Assembly: GCF_007989805.1 (NCBI RefSeq)
Contig: NZ_BJUB01000004.1
Location: forward strand, 62,001-126,000
Origin: Cellulomonas xylanilytica
GTDB lineage: Bacteria > Actinomycetota > Actinomycetes > Actinomycetales > Cellulomonadaceae
Length of the DNA stretch: 64,000 nucleotides
Direction of reading: 5' to 3'
Of this stretch, positions 30,704 to 38,846 are shown piece after piece (position 1 is the stretch's first letter; each line of letters opens with the position of its first letter). The position numbers and the translations under genes are program-made. Below the pieces are notes generated by a model, which saw only the letters and a list, made by a program, of their open reading frames with translations, was not told the origin of the DNA and did no database searches.

Positions 30704-31690
30704 ATGGACTGGACACGCATCCTCACCAACGTCGCCGGCGAGTTCTTCGCCCCGACGACCGCCGCCTACGCGCTCGCCGCGATCGGGCTCAACATCCACT
30801 TCGGGCTCACGGGCCTGCTCAACATGGGCCAGGCCGGCTTCATGCTGCTCGGCGCCTACGGGTTCGCCATCGCGACGATCGCCGGCTGGCCCCTGTGGGC
30901 CGCCGTCCTCATCGCCATCGCGGCCGCGACGATCTTCGCGCTCATCCTCGGCATCCCGACGCTGAAGCTGCGCGGCGACTACCTGGCCATCGTGACGATC
31001 GCCGCCGCGGAGATCGTCCGCCTCGTCGGGCGCTCGACGGCCCTCACCGAGCTCACGGGCGCCTCCAGCGGCCTGCGGGGCAACCAGTACAAGGACACCT
31101 TCCAGGACGCCTCACCGTTCGACGACGGGACGTGGGCCCTCGGTCCGTTCGAGTACGCGGTGAACGCGTCGAACAGCTGGTGGATCCGGATCGTCGGCTG
31201 GACCGTCGTCGCGCTCGCCTGCCTGCTGGTCTGGCTCCTCATCCGCAGCCCGTGGGGCCGGGTGCTCAAGGGCATCCGCGAGGACGAGGACGCCGTCCGC
31301 TCGCTCGGCAAGAACGTCTACAGCTACAAGATGCAGGCGCTCGTGCTCGGCGGCGTCATCGGCTCCCTGGCCGGGATCCTCTACGTGCTGCCACGAGCGG
31401 TCCAACCCGACTCCATGGGCAGATCCATGACCTTCTTCATCTGGACGATCCTGCTGCTCGGCGGGGCGGCGACCGTGTTCGGTCCGGTGCTCGGCTCGAT
31501 CATCTTCTGGGCCGTGCTGGCCCTCGTGAAGCTGACCCTGCGCGACGTGGTGCCGACCACGCTGGTGCGGAGCGAGCAGATCGAGCAGTTCGGCTGGATC
31601 ATCGTGGGAGTCGCCCTGATGCTGCTCATCATCTTCCGACCACAAGGCATCCTCGGCGACAAGAAGGAGCTGGCGATCAATGCCCACTGA
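30704..31690 (+). CDS. livM: Branched-chain amino-acid ABC permease LivM
   Basis: 328 residues (MDWTRILTNVAGEFFAPTTA). LivM features are LNIHFGLTGLLNMGQAGFMLLG near the N-terminus, LKLRGDYLAIVTIAAAEIVR and the C-terminal IIFRPQGILGDKKE. It forms the second half of the transmembrane channel with LivH. The segment SPWGRVLKGIREDEDAVRSLGKN is the cytoplasmic coupling loop that contacts the ATPases. It starts 12 bases after livH, and its end overlaps livG by 11 bases, so the genes form one operon. Confidence 0.95.
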   Translation: MDWTRILTNVAGEFFAPTTAAYALAAIGLNIHFGLTGLLNMGQAGFMLLGAYGFAIATIAGWPLWAAVLIAIAAATIFALILGIPTLKLRGDYLAIVTIAAAEIVRLVGRSTALTELTGASSGLRGNQYKDTFQDASPFDDGTWALGPFEYAVNASNSWWIRIVGWTVVALACLLVWLLIRSPWGRVLKGIREDEDAVRSLGKNVYSYKMQALVLGGVIGSLAGILYVLPRAVQPDSMGRSMTFFIWTILLLGGAATVFGPVLGSIIFWAVLALVKLTLRDVVPTTLVRSEQIEQFGWIIVGVALMLLIIFRPQGILGDKKELAINAH

Positions 31691-32609
31691 GCCCTCGCCC
31701 GCCGCCGTGGACGCCCGCGCGGCCGTCGCGGCCGCTCTGCGCGACGTCCCGCACGTCCCCGGCGCCCCCAAGCCCGACCCGGTCCTCGTGGCCGACGACG
31801 TCCGCCGGATGTTCGGTGGCGTGAACGCCGTCGACGTCGAGCACGTCGAGGTGCAGCGCGGTGCCATCACGGCCCTCATCGGCCCCAACGGCGCCGGCAA
31901 GACGACGTTCTTCAACCTGCTGACGGGCTTCGACAAGCCCAACAGCGGGAAGTGGACGTTCGACGGCCGGTCGCTGGGTGGCGTCGCCGCCGCCCGGGTG
32001 GCGCGTTCCGGGATGGTCCGGACGTTCCAGCTCACCAAGGCGCTCAACCGGATGACCGTCATGGAGAACATGCGGCTCGGCGCCACCGCGCAGCCCGGCG
32101 AGAACCTCTTCGCCGCGCTCGTGCCCGCGGTCTGGCGACCGCGGGAGAAGGCGATCACCGAGCAGGCCGAGGAGCTCCTCGCGCGGTTCAAGCTCGACAC
32201 CAAGCGCGACGACTTCGCCGGCAGCCTGTCCGGCGGTCAGCGCAAGCTGCTGGAGATGGCCCGCGCGCTCATGGCGAAGCCGCAGATGATCATGCTCGAC
32301 GAGCCGATGGCCGGGGTGAACCCTGCGCTGACCCAGTCGCTCCTCGGGCACATCCAGGCGCTGCGCGACGACGGCATGACCGTGCTGTTCGTCGAGCACG
32401 ACATGCACATGGTCCGGCACATCTCGGACTGGGTGATCGTCATGACGGAGGGCCGGATCGTGGCCGAGGGTCCGCCCGACTCGGTGATGAACAACCCCGC
32501 GGTCATCGACGCGTACCTCGGTGCGCACCACGACACCGACCTCGGCGACGACGCCCTGCTGGACGACGCCGTGCTCGAGCAGCTGCGCACCGAGGAGGAG
32601 GCACGATGA
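31680..32609 (+). CDS. livG: Branched-chain amino-acid ABC ATPase LivG
   Basis: 309 residues. Walker A is IGPNGAGKTTFFNLLTG, the signature is LSGGQRKLLEMARALM, Walker B is IMLDEPMAGVNPAL, and the switch His is in VLFVEHDMHMV. The C-terminal extension VVAEGPPDSVMNNPAVIDAYLG is the LivG hallmark. About 45 extra N-terminal residues precede the ATPase core. It powers import together with LivF, whose start overlaps the livG stop (ATGA). Confidence 0.95.
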   Translation: MPTEPSPAAVDARAAVAAALRDVPHVPGAPKPDPVLVADDVRRMFGGVNAVDVEHVEVQRGAITALIGPNGAGKTTFFNLLTGFDKPNSGKWTFDGRSLGGVAAARVARSGMVRTFQLTKALNRMTVMENMRLGATAQPGENLFAALVPAVWRPREKAITEQAEELLARFKLDTKRDDFAGSLSGGQRKLLEMARALMAKPQMIMLDEPMAGVNPALTQSLLGHIQALRDDGMTVLFVEHDMHMVRHISDWVIVMTEGRIVAEGPPDSVMNNPAVIDAYLGAHHDTDLGDDALLDDAVLEQLRTEEEAR

Positions 32610-33499
32610 GCGAGGACGCGATGGACGCGGTCACCCGCGACGACCACGGCACCCCTGCGCCGGCGTCCTCGTCGACGTCCGTCGCCGTCGGTGACCGGGC
32701 CGGCCTGCACCGCGGGGCCCCGGAGGGCGAGCCCCTCCTGGCCGCGACGGACCTCGTCGCGGGGTACCTGCCCGGCGTGAACATCCTCAACGGCTGCGAC
32801 CTCGTGCTGCACCCCGGTGAGCTGATCGGGATCATCGGCCCGAACGGTGCCGGCAAGTCGACGCTGCTCAAGGCCCTGTTCGGCCTGGTCAACGTCCGCT
32901 CCGGCTCGGTGACGCTGGCCGGCGAGGAGATCACCAACCTGCGCGCGGACCACCTGGTCCAGCGCGGGGTGGGCTTCGTGCCGCAGAACAACAACGTGTT
33001 CCCCTCGCTCACCATCGAGGAGAACCTGCAGATGGGTGCGTTCCAGGCCCCCAGGAGGTTCGCCGAGCGGTTCGCGTTCGTCGCCGACCTGTTCCCCACG
33101 CTCGCCGAACGTCGGCGCCAGCGCGCCGGCTCGTTGTCCGGCGGTGAGCGCCAGATGGTCGCGATGGCCCGGGCGCTCATGATGGAGCCGTCCGTGCTCC
33201 TGCTGGACGAGCCCTCCGCCGGCCTGTCGCCGGTCAAGCAGGACGAGACGTTCCTGCGGACCCGCAAGATCAACAAGGCCGGTGTCTCGGTCGTGATCGT
33301 GGAGCAGAACGCACGTCGCGCCCTGCAGATCTGCGACCGCGGCTACGTCCTCGACCAGGGCCGCAACGCCTACTCGGGTCCGGGCCGTCAGCTCATGCAC
33401 GACCCCAAGGTGATCGAGCTGTACCTGGGCACCCTCGCCACGGACGTCGAGGCCGCCTCGACGCACGGTCCGCTGGTCCCGCCCGCCGAGAAGCCCTAG
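32606..33499 (+). CDS. livF: Branched-chain amino-acid ABC ATPase LivF
   Basis: 297 residues from the ATG at 32606. About 45 residues of low-complexity N-terminus come before the ATPase core. Walker A is IGPNGAGKSTLLKALFG, the signature SLSGGERQMVAMARALM, Walker B LLLDEPSAGLSPVKQDE, and the C-terminus has DPKVIELYLG, typical of LivF. Last gene of livHMGF. The stop meets that of the convergent nucleotidyltransferase gene over a CTAG. In the family's usual core the segment before IVEQNA ends in a dimerisation helix; here it reads FLRTRKINKAGVSVVIVEQN. Confidence 0.95.
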   Translation: MSEDAMDAVTRDDHGTPAPASSSTSVAVGDRAGLHRGAPEGEPLLAATDLVAGYLPGVNILNGCDLVLHPGELIGIIGPNGAGKSTLLKALFGLVNVRSGSVTLAGEEITNLRADHLVQRGVGFVPQNNNVFPSLTIEENLQMGAFQAPRRFAERFAFVADLFPTLAERRRQRAGSLSGGERQMVAMARALMMEPSVLLLDEPSAGLSPVKQDETFLRTRKINKAGVSVVIVEQNARRALQICDRGYVLDQGRNAYSGPGRQLMHDPKVIELYLGTLATDVEAASTHGPLVPPAEKP

Positions 33500-34140
33500 T
33501 CCGCGTCGGACCCGGTCGGTGCTGCCGCCCGGCCGGGTTCGACGTCGACGGCGGCCGGCCGTCCCGCGTCAGTGATGCCCAGCTCGTCCGCCAGGTAGAG
33601 GAACGCCTTCGCGTACGGGTGCCCCTGCACGTCCTGACGGATCACCTCCCAGTCGATCTGCTCGCGCAGCGCGCGCACGATCGCCAGCAGGCGTCCGAAG
33701 TCGCACGCGTGCTCCCCCAGCACCCGCATCTTCGCCGAGACGATGTCCGTGGCCGCCAGCACCGGCATCCGCACGGCGAGCACCTCGAGCTGATCGGCGC
33801 GGGCCAGCAGCTCCTCGGTGACGGGCTCGCCCACCATCCGGTAGAGCACGTCGACCAGCTGGCCGTGGTGGAACGCCTTGAACAGCCAGTTCTCGGCGGG
33901 CTGCTCCACCACCAGACCGGCCGCCGCGATGGCCTCCTTGGCCCGCTGGACGTCCTTCTCGGTCACGGCGAAGTCCGCGTCGTGGCTCGGTTCCGGTGCC
34001 CCGCGGGCCCAGGACGCGTAGCCGCCCACGAGGGCGAACGGGATCTCCGCGTTCGTCAGGGCCACGGCCGTGAGCCGGAGGCCGTCCTGGAGCGCGGTGC
34101 GGTCGTCGGGGGGATCGGCGAGGGCGCCCTGCTGCGTCAT
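33496..34140 (-). CDS. Nucleotidyltransferase-fold protein
   Basis: 214 residues from the ATG at 34140 (MTQQGALADPPDDRTALQDG). The GG...DxD motif of the Pol-beta-like fold is visible as FALVGGYASWARGAPEPSHDADF. The middle reads LFKAFHHGQLVDVLYRMVG and LAATDIVSAKMRVLGEHACDF, as in stand-alone aminoglycoside-type or AbiEii-like nucleotidyltransferases. No antitoxin-like partner is adjacent. The target is unknown and could be RNA, protein or a small molecule. It diverges from the EEP gene. Confidence 0.8.
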   Translation of the reverse strand: MTQQGALADPPDDRTALQDGLRLTAVALTNAEIPFALVGGYASWARGAPEPSHDADFAVTEKDVQRAKEAIAAAGLVVEQPAENWLFKAFHHGQLVDVLYRMVGEPVTEELLARADQLEVLAVRMPVLAATDIVSAKMRVLGEHACDFGRLLAIVRALREQIDWEVIRQDVQGHPYAKAFLYLADELGITDAGRPAAVDVEPGRAAAPTGSDAD

Positions 34141-34199
34141 GGCACCAGTGTCTACACGTCGACGGGCGGCCTCGCAGGTCGACAGGAACAATCGACGGG

Positions 34200-34961
34200 A
34201 TGCGACTCGCCACCTTCAACATCCTGCACGCGCGCTCGCTGGCTGACGGGCAGGTGGACCTCGACCGGTTCACCGCAGCCGTGCGCGACCTCGACGCCGA
34301 CGTGCTCGCGCTCCAAGAGGTGGACCGCGACCAGCCGCGCTCGCACGGCGCCGACCTGACCGTCCTGGCCGCCGAGGCGATGGGCGCCCCGGAGCACCGG
34401 TTCGCTGCCGTGCTGCACGGCGAGCCGGGTCTCTGGACGGCCGCCACGGGTGATCAGCAGCCCGCCACCGCGTCCTACGGCATCGCGTTGCTGAGCCGCT
34501 ACCCGGTGCGCGAGTGGAGGGTGCTCAACCTCCCTGTGCTGCGCCGCAAGGCGCCCGTGCTGTGGCCCGGCAGCCGCTGGCCGGCATTCGTCAGCGACGA
34601 GCCGCGCGCTGCCCTCGCGGCCGTGATCGAGGGACCGCACGGCGACCTCACGGTGGTGGCGACGCATCTGACGTTCATCCCGGGGTGGAGCACACGCCAG
34701 CTGCGCACGCTCGTCTCGTACGTCGAGCCGCTCCCCCGGCCGCTCATCCTGATGGGTGACCTCAACATCGGCGGCGACCGCCCGGCACGCGTCTCGGGGA
34801 TGCGCCCCCTCGCGACGGCCACCACCTTCCCCGTGGCGCACCCGCTGCGGCAGCTGGACCACATCCTCGCGGACGGTCCCGTGGAGCCGCTGGGGGCCGC
34901 CCGGGCGGTCGACACGGGCCTGTCCGACCACCGCGCGCTCGTCGTCGACGTCTCGTACTGA
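34200..34961 (+). CDS. Endonuclease/exonuclease/phosphatase family protein
   Basis: 253 residues (MRLATFNILHARSLADGQVD). EEP metal-dependent phosphodiesterase motifs in order: TFNILHAR, LALQEVDRDQPRSHG, VVATHLTFIPGW, LILMGDLNIGGD and the final LSDHRALVVDV, so the catalytic Glu, Asp-Asn and terminal His are all present. Members cut DNA, inositol phosphates or sphingomyelin, and the substrate cannot be told. No signal peptide, so it acts in the cytoplasm. Confidence 0.9.
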   Translation: MRLATFNILHARSLADGQVDLDRFTAAVRDLDADVLALQEVDRDQPRSHGADLTVLAAEAMGAPEHRFAAVLHGEPGLWTAATGDQQPATASYGIALLSRYPVREWRVLNLPVLRRKAPVLWPGSRWPAFVSDEPRAALAAVIEGPHGDLTVVATHLTFIPGWSTRQLRTLVSYVEPLPRPLILMGDLNIGGDRPARVSGMRPLATATTFPVAHPLRQLDHILADGPVEPLGAARAVDTGLSDHRALVVDVSY

Positions 34962-34970
34962 GCGGACATG

Positions 34971-35008
34971 CCGGAGGCCGGCGCGGATCGCTCCGCGCCG
35001 GCCTCCGG
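34971..35008. terminator. Bidirectional terminator hairpin
   Basis: Perfect 17-base arms, CCGGAGGCCGGCGCGGA and its complement, around TCGC. It lies between the convergent EEP and livJ genes. Confidence 0.87.
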
Positions 35009-35026
35009 TCCGTCGTGCAGGCGGGG

Positions 35027-36292
35027 TCAGCCGACCTCGCCGAACTCCGACTTGGTGAACGTGTACGTGTTGTCCGCGCCGAAGGTGTAGACGCCGATGT
35101 AGGCGGACGACGGGTCGTTGTCCGCGTTGAACGGACCGACACCCGACTGGGCCTCGTAGTCGATGTCCTCACCGGCGTCGAGCAGCTCGACGCACTCCTC
35201 GAACGTGGCGCACTTCTCGCCACCGTCGGCACCGGAGACCGCAGCCATGTTGGCCTGGATGGTCTCGCCGTCCGTGGCGCCACCCTTCACGGCCGCGAGG
35301 GCCGCGAGGATCGTCGCGTCGTAGGACTCGGCCGCGTAGGAGAAGTCCGTCAGACCGTCGTTGATCTCGAGGAGCCGAGCCTGGAACTCGTCGCTCGGGT
35401 AGGCACCGGGCAGCGTGCCCTGGGCGCCCTCGAGCAGGCCGGCCTCGAACTCGTCACCGAACTGCGTGAGGTTGCCGTCGACGAAGTAGACCTTCGACAT
35501 GTCGTAGCCCTGAGCGGCGAGCTCGGAGACGATGAGCGGCGTCTGCGTCGTGAACGCGATGATCGCGATCGCGTCGGGGCTCGTGGCGAGCGCACCGCTG
35601 ACGATCGTGTTGAAGTTCGTCTCGTTCGGGTCGAACTCCTGGCCGGCGGTCCCGTAGGCCAGCGTGGCGCCGGCTTCCGTGACAGCCGTCTCGACGACGT
35701 TGCGCAGCGAGGTGCCGTAGTCGTCGTTGAAGACGATGACGCCGGGGTTCACGGCGCCGTCACCCAGGATCAGGTTGGCGAGAGCCGCACCCTGCACCGT
35801 GTCCGGCGGAGCGGTCCGGAAGTAGAAGTCGTTGTAGCCCGAGAGGTCGGTGGCCGTGTTGGCCGGCGAGATCTGGACGATGTTCGCGCCCGTGATGTCG
35901 TCGATCACGTTGCGCGTCACCGAGGACGACGCCGCACCGATGATGACCGAGACGTCCTGGCTGATGAGGTCCTGGACCGACTGGGTGGCGACCTCGGCGT
36001 GCTCGGCGTCCGAGGAGTCCGTGTGCTCGACCTCGACGTCCGTCCCGAGGACACCGCCTGCGGCGTTGATGTCCTGGACCGCGAGGTCCACGCCGGCGAT
36101 CTCGGGCGGGCCGAGCTGGGCGAGCGAACCGGTCTGCGGGAGCAGGGTGCCGACGATCAGCGGGCTGCCCGAGTCGGCGCTGGCGCCGTCAGTCGCGTCG
36201 TCGCCGCTGTCGCCGGAGCTGCAGGCGGCGAGGACCAGCGCTGCTGCGCCGGCCAGGGCCGCGGCCCGAACTGCGTGTGTCGAACGAATCAT
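35027..36292 (-). CDS. livJ: Branched-chain amino-acid ABC substrate-binding lipoprotein
   Basis: 421 residues from the ATG at 36292, with GAGGGG upstream. The N-terminus (VRAAALAGAAALVLAACSSG) is a lipoprotein signal with lipobox LAAC. The mature part is a type I periplasmic-binding fold (Peripla_BP_6): LIVGTLLPQTGSLAQLGPPE, VDLAVQDINAAGGVLG, VIIGAASSSVTRNVI, then FNDDYGTSLRNVVET. It captures branched-chain amino acids or related ligands outside the membrane for LivHMGF. It is separated from livHMGF by two genes and faces the opposite way. Two Cys (KCATFEEC) are near the C-terminus. Confidence 0.94.
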   Translation of the reverse strand: MIRSTHAVRAAALAGAAALVLAACSSGDSGDDATDGASADSGSPLIVGTLLPQTGSLAQLGPPEIAGVDLAVQDINAAGGVLGTDVEVEHTDSSDAEHAEVATQSVQDLISQDVSVIIGAASSSVTRNVIDDITGANIVQISPANTATDLSGYNDFYFRTAPPDTVQGAALANLILGDGAVNPGVIVFNDDYGTSLRNVVETAVTEAGATLAYGTAGQEFDPNETNFNTIVSGALATSPDAIAIIAFTTQTPLIVSELAAQGYDMSKVYFVDGNLTQFGDEFEAGLLEGAQGTLPGAYPSDEFQARLLEINDGLTDFSYAAESYDATILAALAAVKGGATDGETIQANMAAVSGADGGEKCATFEECVELLDAGEDIDYEAQSGVGPFNADNDPSSAYIGVYTFGADNTYTFTKSEFGEVG

Positions 36293-36489
36293 GCGTGGTA
36301 CCCCTCTGTGAAGTACTGCGATCCGCGGAGCCCGGTAGGGCCCCTGCAGGTATGGCGCGAAAGTACTCATTGTTTGTGTCCGCGATGTGAATCGACATGT
36401 CTCAGAGCGGGTTGTTGCCGAGTTGTGACCAACCAGTAACTATCGAACTGGACGCTTGACCGACAAATCCGGGGGTCCCGGACATGACG
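36293..36489. promoter_or_regulatory. livJ upstream region
   Basis: About 200 bases holding the livJ promoter and leader. CCAGTAAC...GAACTGG (36433-36451) is an inverted repeat with a nine-base spacer, echoing ACTGG/CCAGT upstream of livH. No gene is seen. Confidence 0.45.
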
Positions 36490-36521
36490 AAGGCCGCCCC
36501 GACGTGCGTCGGAGCGGCCCT
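36490..36521 (-). terminator. Terminator after the ANTAR regulator gene
   Basis: GGCCGCCCCGACG (36492-36504) and CGTCGGAGCGGCC (36507-36519) pair with one mismatch, starting 12 bases after the regulator stop codon and followed on the minus strand by a CTTCGTCATG stretch without a T run. Confidence 0.7.
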
Positions 36522-36532
36522 GTCTGCGCCCG

Positions 36533-37219
36533 TCAGGACGACGCGCCACCCACCTGCTCGATGACCGCGTCGGCCACCTCGCGCATGGTCAGACGGCGGT
36601 CCATCGACGTCTTCTGGATCCACCGGAACGACTCCGGCTCCGAGAGACCCATCTTGGTCATGAGCAGACCCTTGGCCCGGTCCACGCGCTTGCGCGTCTC
36701 GAACCGCTCCGCCAGGTCCGCAACCTCGGACTCCAGCGCCGTGATCTGCGCGTAGCGGGAGATCGCGATCTCCACGGCGGGGAGCAGGTCCGCCGGGCTG
36801 AACGGCTTGATGACGTAGGCCATCGCCCCGGCGTCGCGTGCACGCTCGACGAGCTCCTTCTGGGAGAACGCCGTCAGGAGCACCACGGGAGCCAGGTGCG
36901 CCTTGCCGATGCGCTCCGCGGCCGAGATGCCGTCGAGGACGGGCATCTTCACGTCCATGACCACGACGTCGGGCTTGAGCTCGGTGACCAGCTGCACCGC
37001 CTGCTCACCGTCGCCGGCCTCGCCGACCACGTCGAAACCTGCGTCACGCAGCGTCTCGACGACGTCCATGCGGATCAGCGCCTCGTCCTCGGCCACGACC
37101 GCGCGGCGCGCCGCACGGGCCGGGGCGGGGGTCGTCGGCTCGCCCGTCGGAGCGGGAGTGCTCAGGTCGAGGGCGTCGGGGGCCGCCTCGGTGGGTTCGG
37201 GGGTCGCGTCGGTGCTCAC
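36533..37219 (-). CDS. pdtaR: ANTAR-domain response regulator (PdtaR-like)
   Basis: 228 residues from a GTG at 37219. A Pro/Thr-rich N-terminal stretch of about 38 residues precedes a receiver domain (RAVVAEDEALIRMDVVETL, phospho-acceptor Asp in VVVMDVKMP, Lys in YVIKPF) and a C-terminal ANTAR RNA-binding domain (ERFETRKRVDRAKGLLMTKMG, then FRWIQKTSMDRRLTMREVAD). Such regulators prevent transcription termination by binding paired hairpins. Rv1626 of M. tuberculosis has the same architecture and also lies near polA, rpsA and uvrB. No cognate histidine kinase is adjacent, so its partner lies elsewhere. Confidence 0.93.
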   Translation of the reverse strand: MSTDATPEPTEAAPDALDLSTPAPTGEPTTPAPARAARRAVVAEDEALIRMDVVETLRDAGFDVVGEAGDGEQAVQLVTELKPDVVVMDVKMPVLDGISAAERIGKAHLAPVVLLTAFSQKELVERARDAGAMAYVIKPFSPADLLPAVEIAISRYAQITALESEVADLAERFETRKRVDRAKGLLMTKMGLSEPESFRWIQKTSMDRRLTMREVADAVIEQVGGASS

Positions 37220-37346
37220 GTGCACAGAGTAGTGGCCGCTGCCGCTCGCTTCCCATCGGTTGCCCCTGTGAGGCAGCCCACGCAGTGCCGGCATCAGGGC
37301 GCGGACGTAGCCTCGAGAGACCGGATCCGCGCGAGGAGGCCCGATG

Positions 37347-38309
37347 ATGCGCAGCCACCGACTCGTCCGGGCGGCGTTCGCCGCCCTGCTCCTGATCGGC
37401 GTCACCGTCCCCACGGCCAGTGCCCACGACACGCCGACGGAGTACCTGCTCGACCCCGCGGGCACCGCGGCGCAGGACATCTACCCGGAGGGCATCGCCG
37501 CCCGCGGGGACACCTTCTACGTCGGGAGCACGACCGACGGGACCGTCTACCGCGGTGACCTGCACTCCCCCGTCGCCACACCGTTCCTCCCCGGCGGCGC
37601 CGACGGCCGCACGAGCGCGGTCGGCATGAAGGTCGACGGTCGCACGCTGTTCGTCGCGGGCGGCGCCACCGGTCGCGTCTTCGCCTACGACGTCCGCACG
37701 GGCGATCTCACCGGATCCTGGCAGGTCGAGCAGACCGGCGCGCCGACCTTCCTCAACGACATCGCGGTCAGCCCGCGCGGCGACGTCTACGTCACCGACT
37801 CGCTGCGGCCCACGCTCTACCGGATCTCGCACCACGACCGCCGCACCACCGCGACAGAGACGCTGCCGACCTTCCTCGACTTCACCGGAACCGCCCTGAC
37901 CTACACCACCGGGTTCAACGTCAACGGCATCGTCGTCACGCCCGACGGCCGGTACGCCGTCGTCGCCCAGTCCAACACCGCCACGCTGTTCCGGGTCGGG
38001 CTGCGCGACCGGAGCGTCACACCCGTCGCCGGGGTGAGCGTCGCGGGCGACGGCCTCGTCCTCGCCGGACGTACCCTCTACGCCGTCGAGCGTCAGGGCG
38101 ACGTCGGGTACGTCGTCACGGTCGCCCTCGACCGGCGGTCGACCAGTGGCACCGTCGTCTCCCGCACCACCGACCCCGGGTTCGACGACCCGACCACCGC
38201 GGCGCTCGTCGGGCGGTCCCTGCTCGTCGTGAACAGCCAGTTCGGCGAGCGCGCCGCCGGCGAGGAGCCCGGACCGTTCACCGTCAGCCGGATCCGCGCA
38301 CCGAGGTGA
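37347..38309 (+). CDS. Secreted beta-propeller protein (SMP-30/gluconolactonase-like)
   Basis: 320 residues from the ATG at 37347, chosen because GGAGG ends seven bases before it; an ATG three bases earlier is also possible. The signal peptide is LVRAAFAALLLIGVTVPTAS with cleavage near ASA-HD. The mature part repeats propeller blades: IAARGDTFYVGSTTDGTVYRG, GRTLFVAGGATGRVFAYDV, FLNDIAVSPRGDVYVTDSL, VNGIVVTPDGRYAVVAQSN. It is probably an extracellular or surface protein. The ND and D residues of a calcium-binding hydrolase site may be present, but catalytic activity is not shown. Confidence 0.83.
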   Translation: MRSHRLVRAAFAALLLIGVTVPTASAHDTPTEYLLDPAGTAAQDIYPEGIAARGDTFYVGSTTDGTVYRGDLHSPVATPFLPGGADGRTSAVGMKVDGRTLFVAGGATGRVFAYDVRTGDLTGSWQVEQTGAPTFLNDIAVSPRGDVYVTDSLRPTLYRISHHDRRTTATETLPTFLDFTGTALTYTTGFNVNGIVVTPDGRYAVVAQSNTATLFRVGLRDRSVTPVAGVSVAGDGLVLAGRTLYAVERQGDVGYVVTVALDRRSTSGTVVSRTTDPGFDDPTTAALVGRSLLVVNSQFGERAAGEEPGPFTVSRIRAPR

Positions 38310-38337
38310 CGTTCGTGCCGGGCTATCCTGCTGCACG

Positions 38338-38411
38338 GCCCCGATAGCCCAACCGGCAGAGGCGTTCGGCTCAAACCCGATCCAGTGTGGGTTCGAATCC
38401 CACTCGGGGCA
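38338..38411 (+). tRNA. tRNA, anticodon CAA (Leu by anticodon)
   Basis: The 7-bp acceptor GCCCCGA/TCGGGGC, a D arm with AACCGGCAGA loop, anticodon loop CTCAAAC (U33, CAA, A37), and a T arm GTGGG-TTCGAAT-CCCAC give a clear cloverleaf. The variable region is only about five bases, whereas bacterial tRNA-Leu normally has a long variable arm. The 27-43 pair is a mismatch. CCA is not encoded. The 3' part (from 38385) is identical to a copy at 46965-46992, so the end of this gene is supplied by an integrated element. Isotype by anticodon only. Confidence 0.85.
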
Positions 38412-38412
38412 C
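38385..38412 (+). repeat. attL core (28-bp direct repeat, left copy)
   Basis: Identical to 46965-46992 over 28 bases and contains the T arm and acceptor 3' strand of the tRNA. Identity ends at an A/C difference before it and an A/G difference after it. Confidence 0.93.
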
Positions 38413-38492
38413 ACGTCTGACCTGCAGGAATGATCGAACGTTGCGCACACGTTGCGCAAGCGCGAAAATGCTTGGTTCGGCACACGTCTGAC
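38408..38492 (+). repeat. Integrase-site repeats inside attL
   Basis: GGCACACGTCTGAC occurs at 38408-38421 and 38479-38492. CGTTGCGCA occurs at 38439-38447 and 38450-38458, 11 bases apart. The same 11-base-spaced CGTTGCGCA pair recurs near attR (46844-46863), and TCAGACGT (the complement of ACGTCTGA) recurs at 46950-46957. The layout fits arm-type sites for the integrase or excisionase. Confidence 0.75.
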
Positions 38493-38548
38493 GCTGTCCG
38501 CGCCGTTCTGACGTCTCGTGGTCGGCGCTCCCCCGTACCGTCCGGCGC

Positions 38549-38794
38549 ATGGACTACTCGCAGTGGATACGCACGCACGGTGACCCACCCGTGCCGACCC
38601 CGATCGAGCCGTACCGGTCCGCCACGGTGCGCAGCGATCTCTACTCCGGCGAGACCGTGGGCATCCCCGTGGTCGTCGTCTCGCGAGCACCCGCACCACC
38701 GTCCCCGGCGGAGTGGTTGTGCGTCCGGCCGACGATCGGCCCTGATCGGCATTGGCTCGCGTGGGTCCCAGCGGATCGTGTGCAGTCGAGATGA
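38549..38794 (+). CDS. Small hypothetical protein
   Basis: 81 residues (MDYSQWIRTHGDPPVPTPIE). It has no recognised domain. Pro- and Arg-rich stretches and a VGIPVVVVSRAPAPP segment are seen. No clear ribosome site precedes it, and it lies between the attL arm repeats and the inverted repeats at 38821-38983. It may be a real small gene of the element or chance. Confidence 0.35.
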   Translation: MDYSQWIRTHGDPPVPTPIEPYRSATVRSDLYSGETVGIPVVVVSRAPAPPSPAEWLCVRPTIGPDRHWLAWVPADRVQSR

Positions 38795-38820
38795 CCGTGC
38801 AGGGGCGTACACCATGAGTC

Positions 38821-38846
38821 GTGACACAGTCGCCGGACACTGTCAC
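38821..38846. promoter_or_regulatory. Operator-like inverted repeat
   Basis: GTGACA(C)AGT, a short spacer, then ACTGTCAC, with a further direct TGACAC at about 38863-38868. It lies in the gap before the rightward genes of the element and could be a repressor site. Confidence 0.45.
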
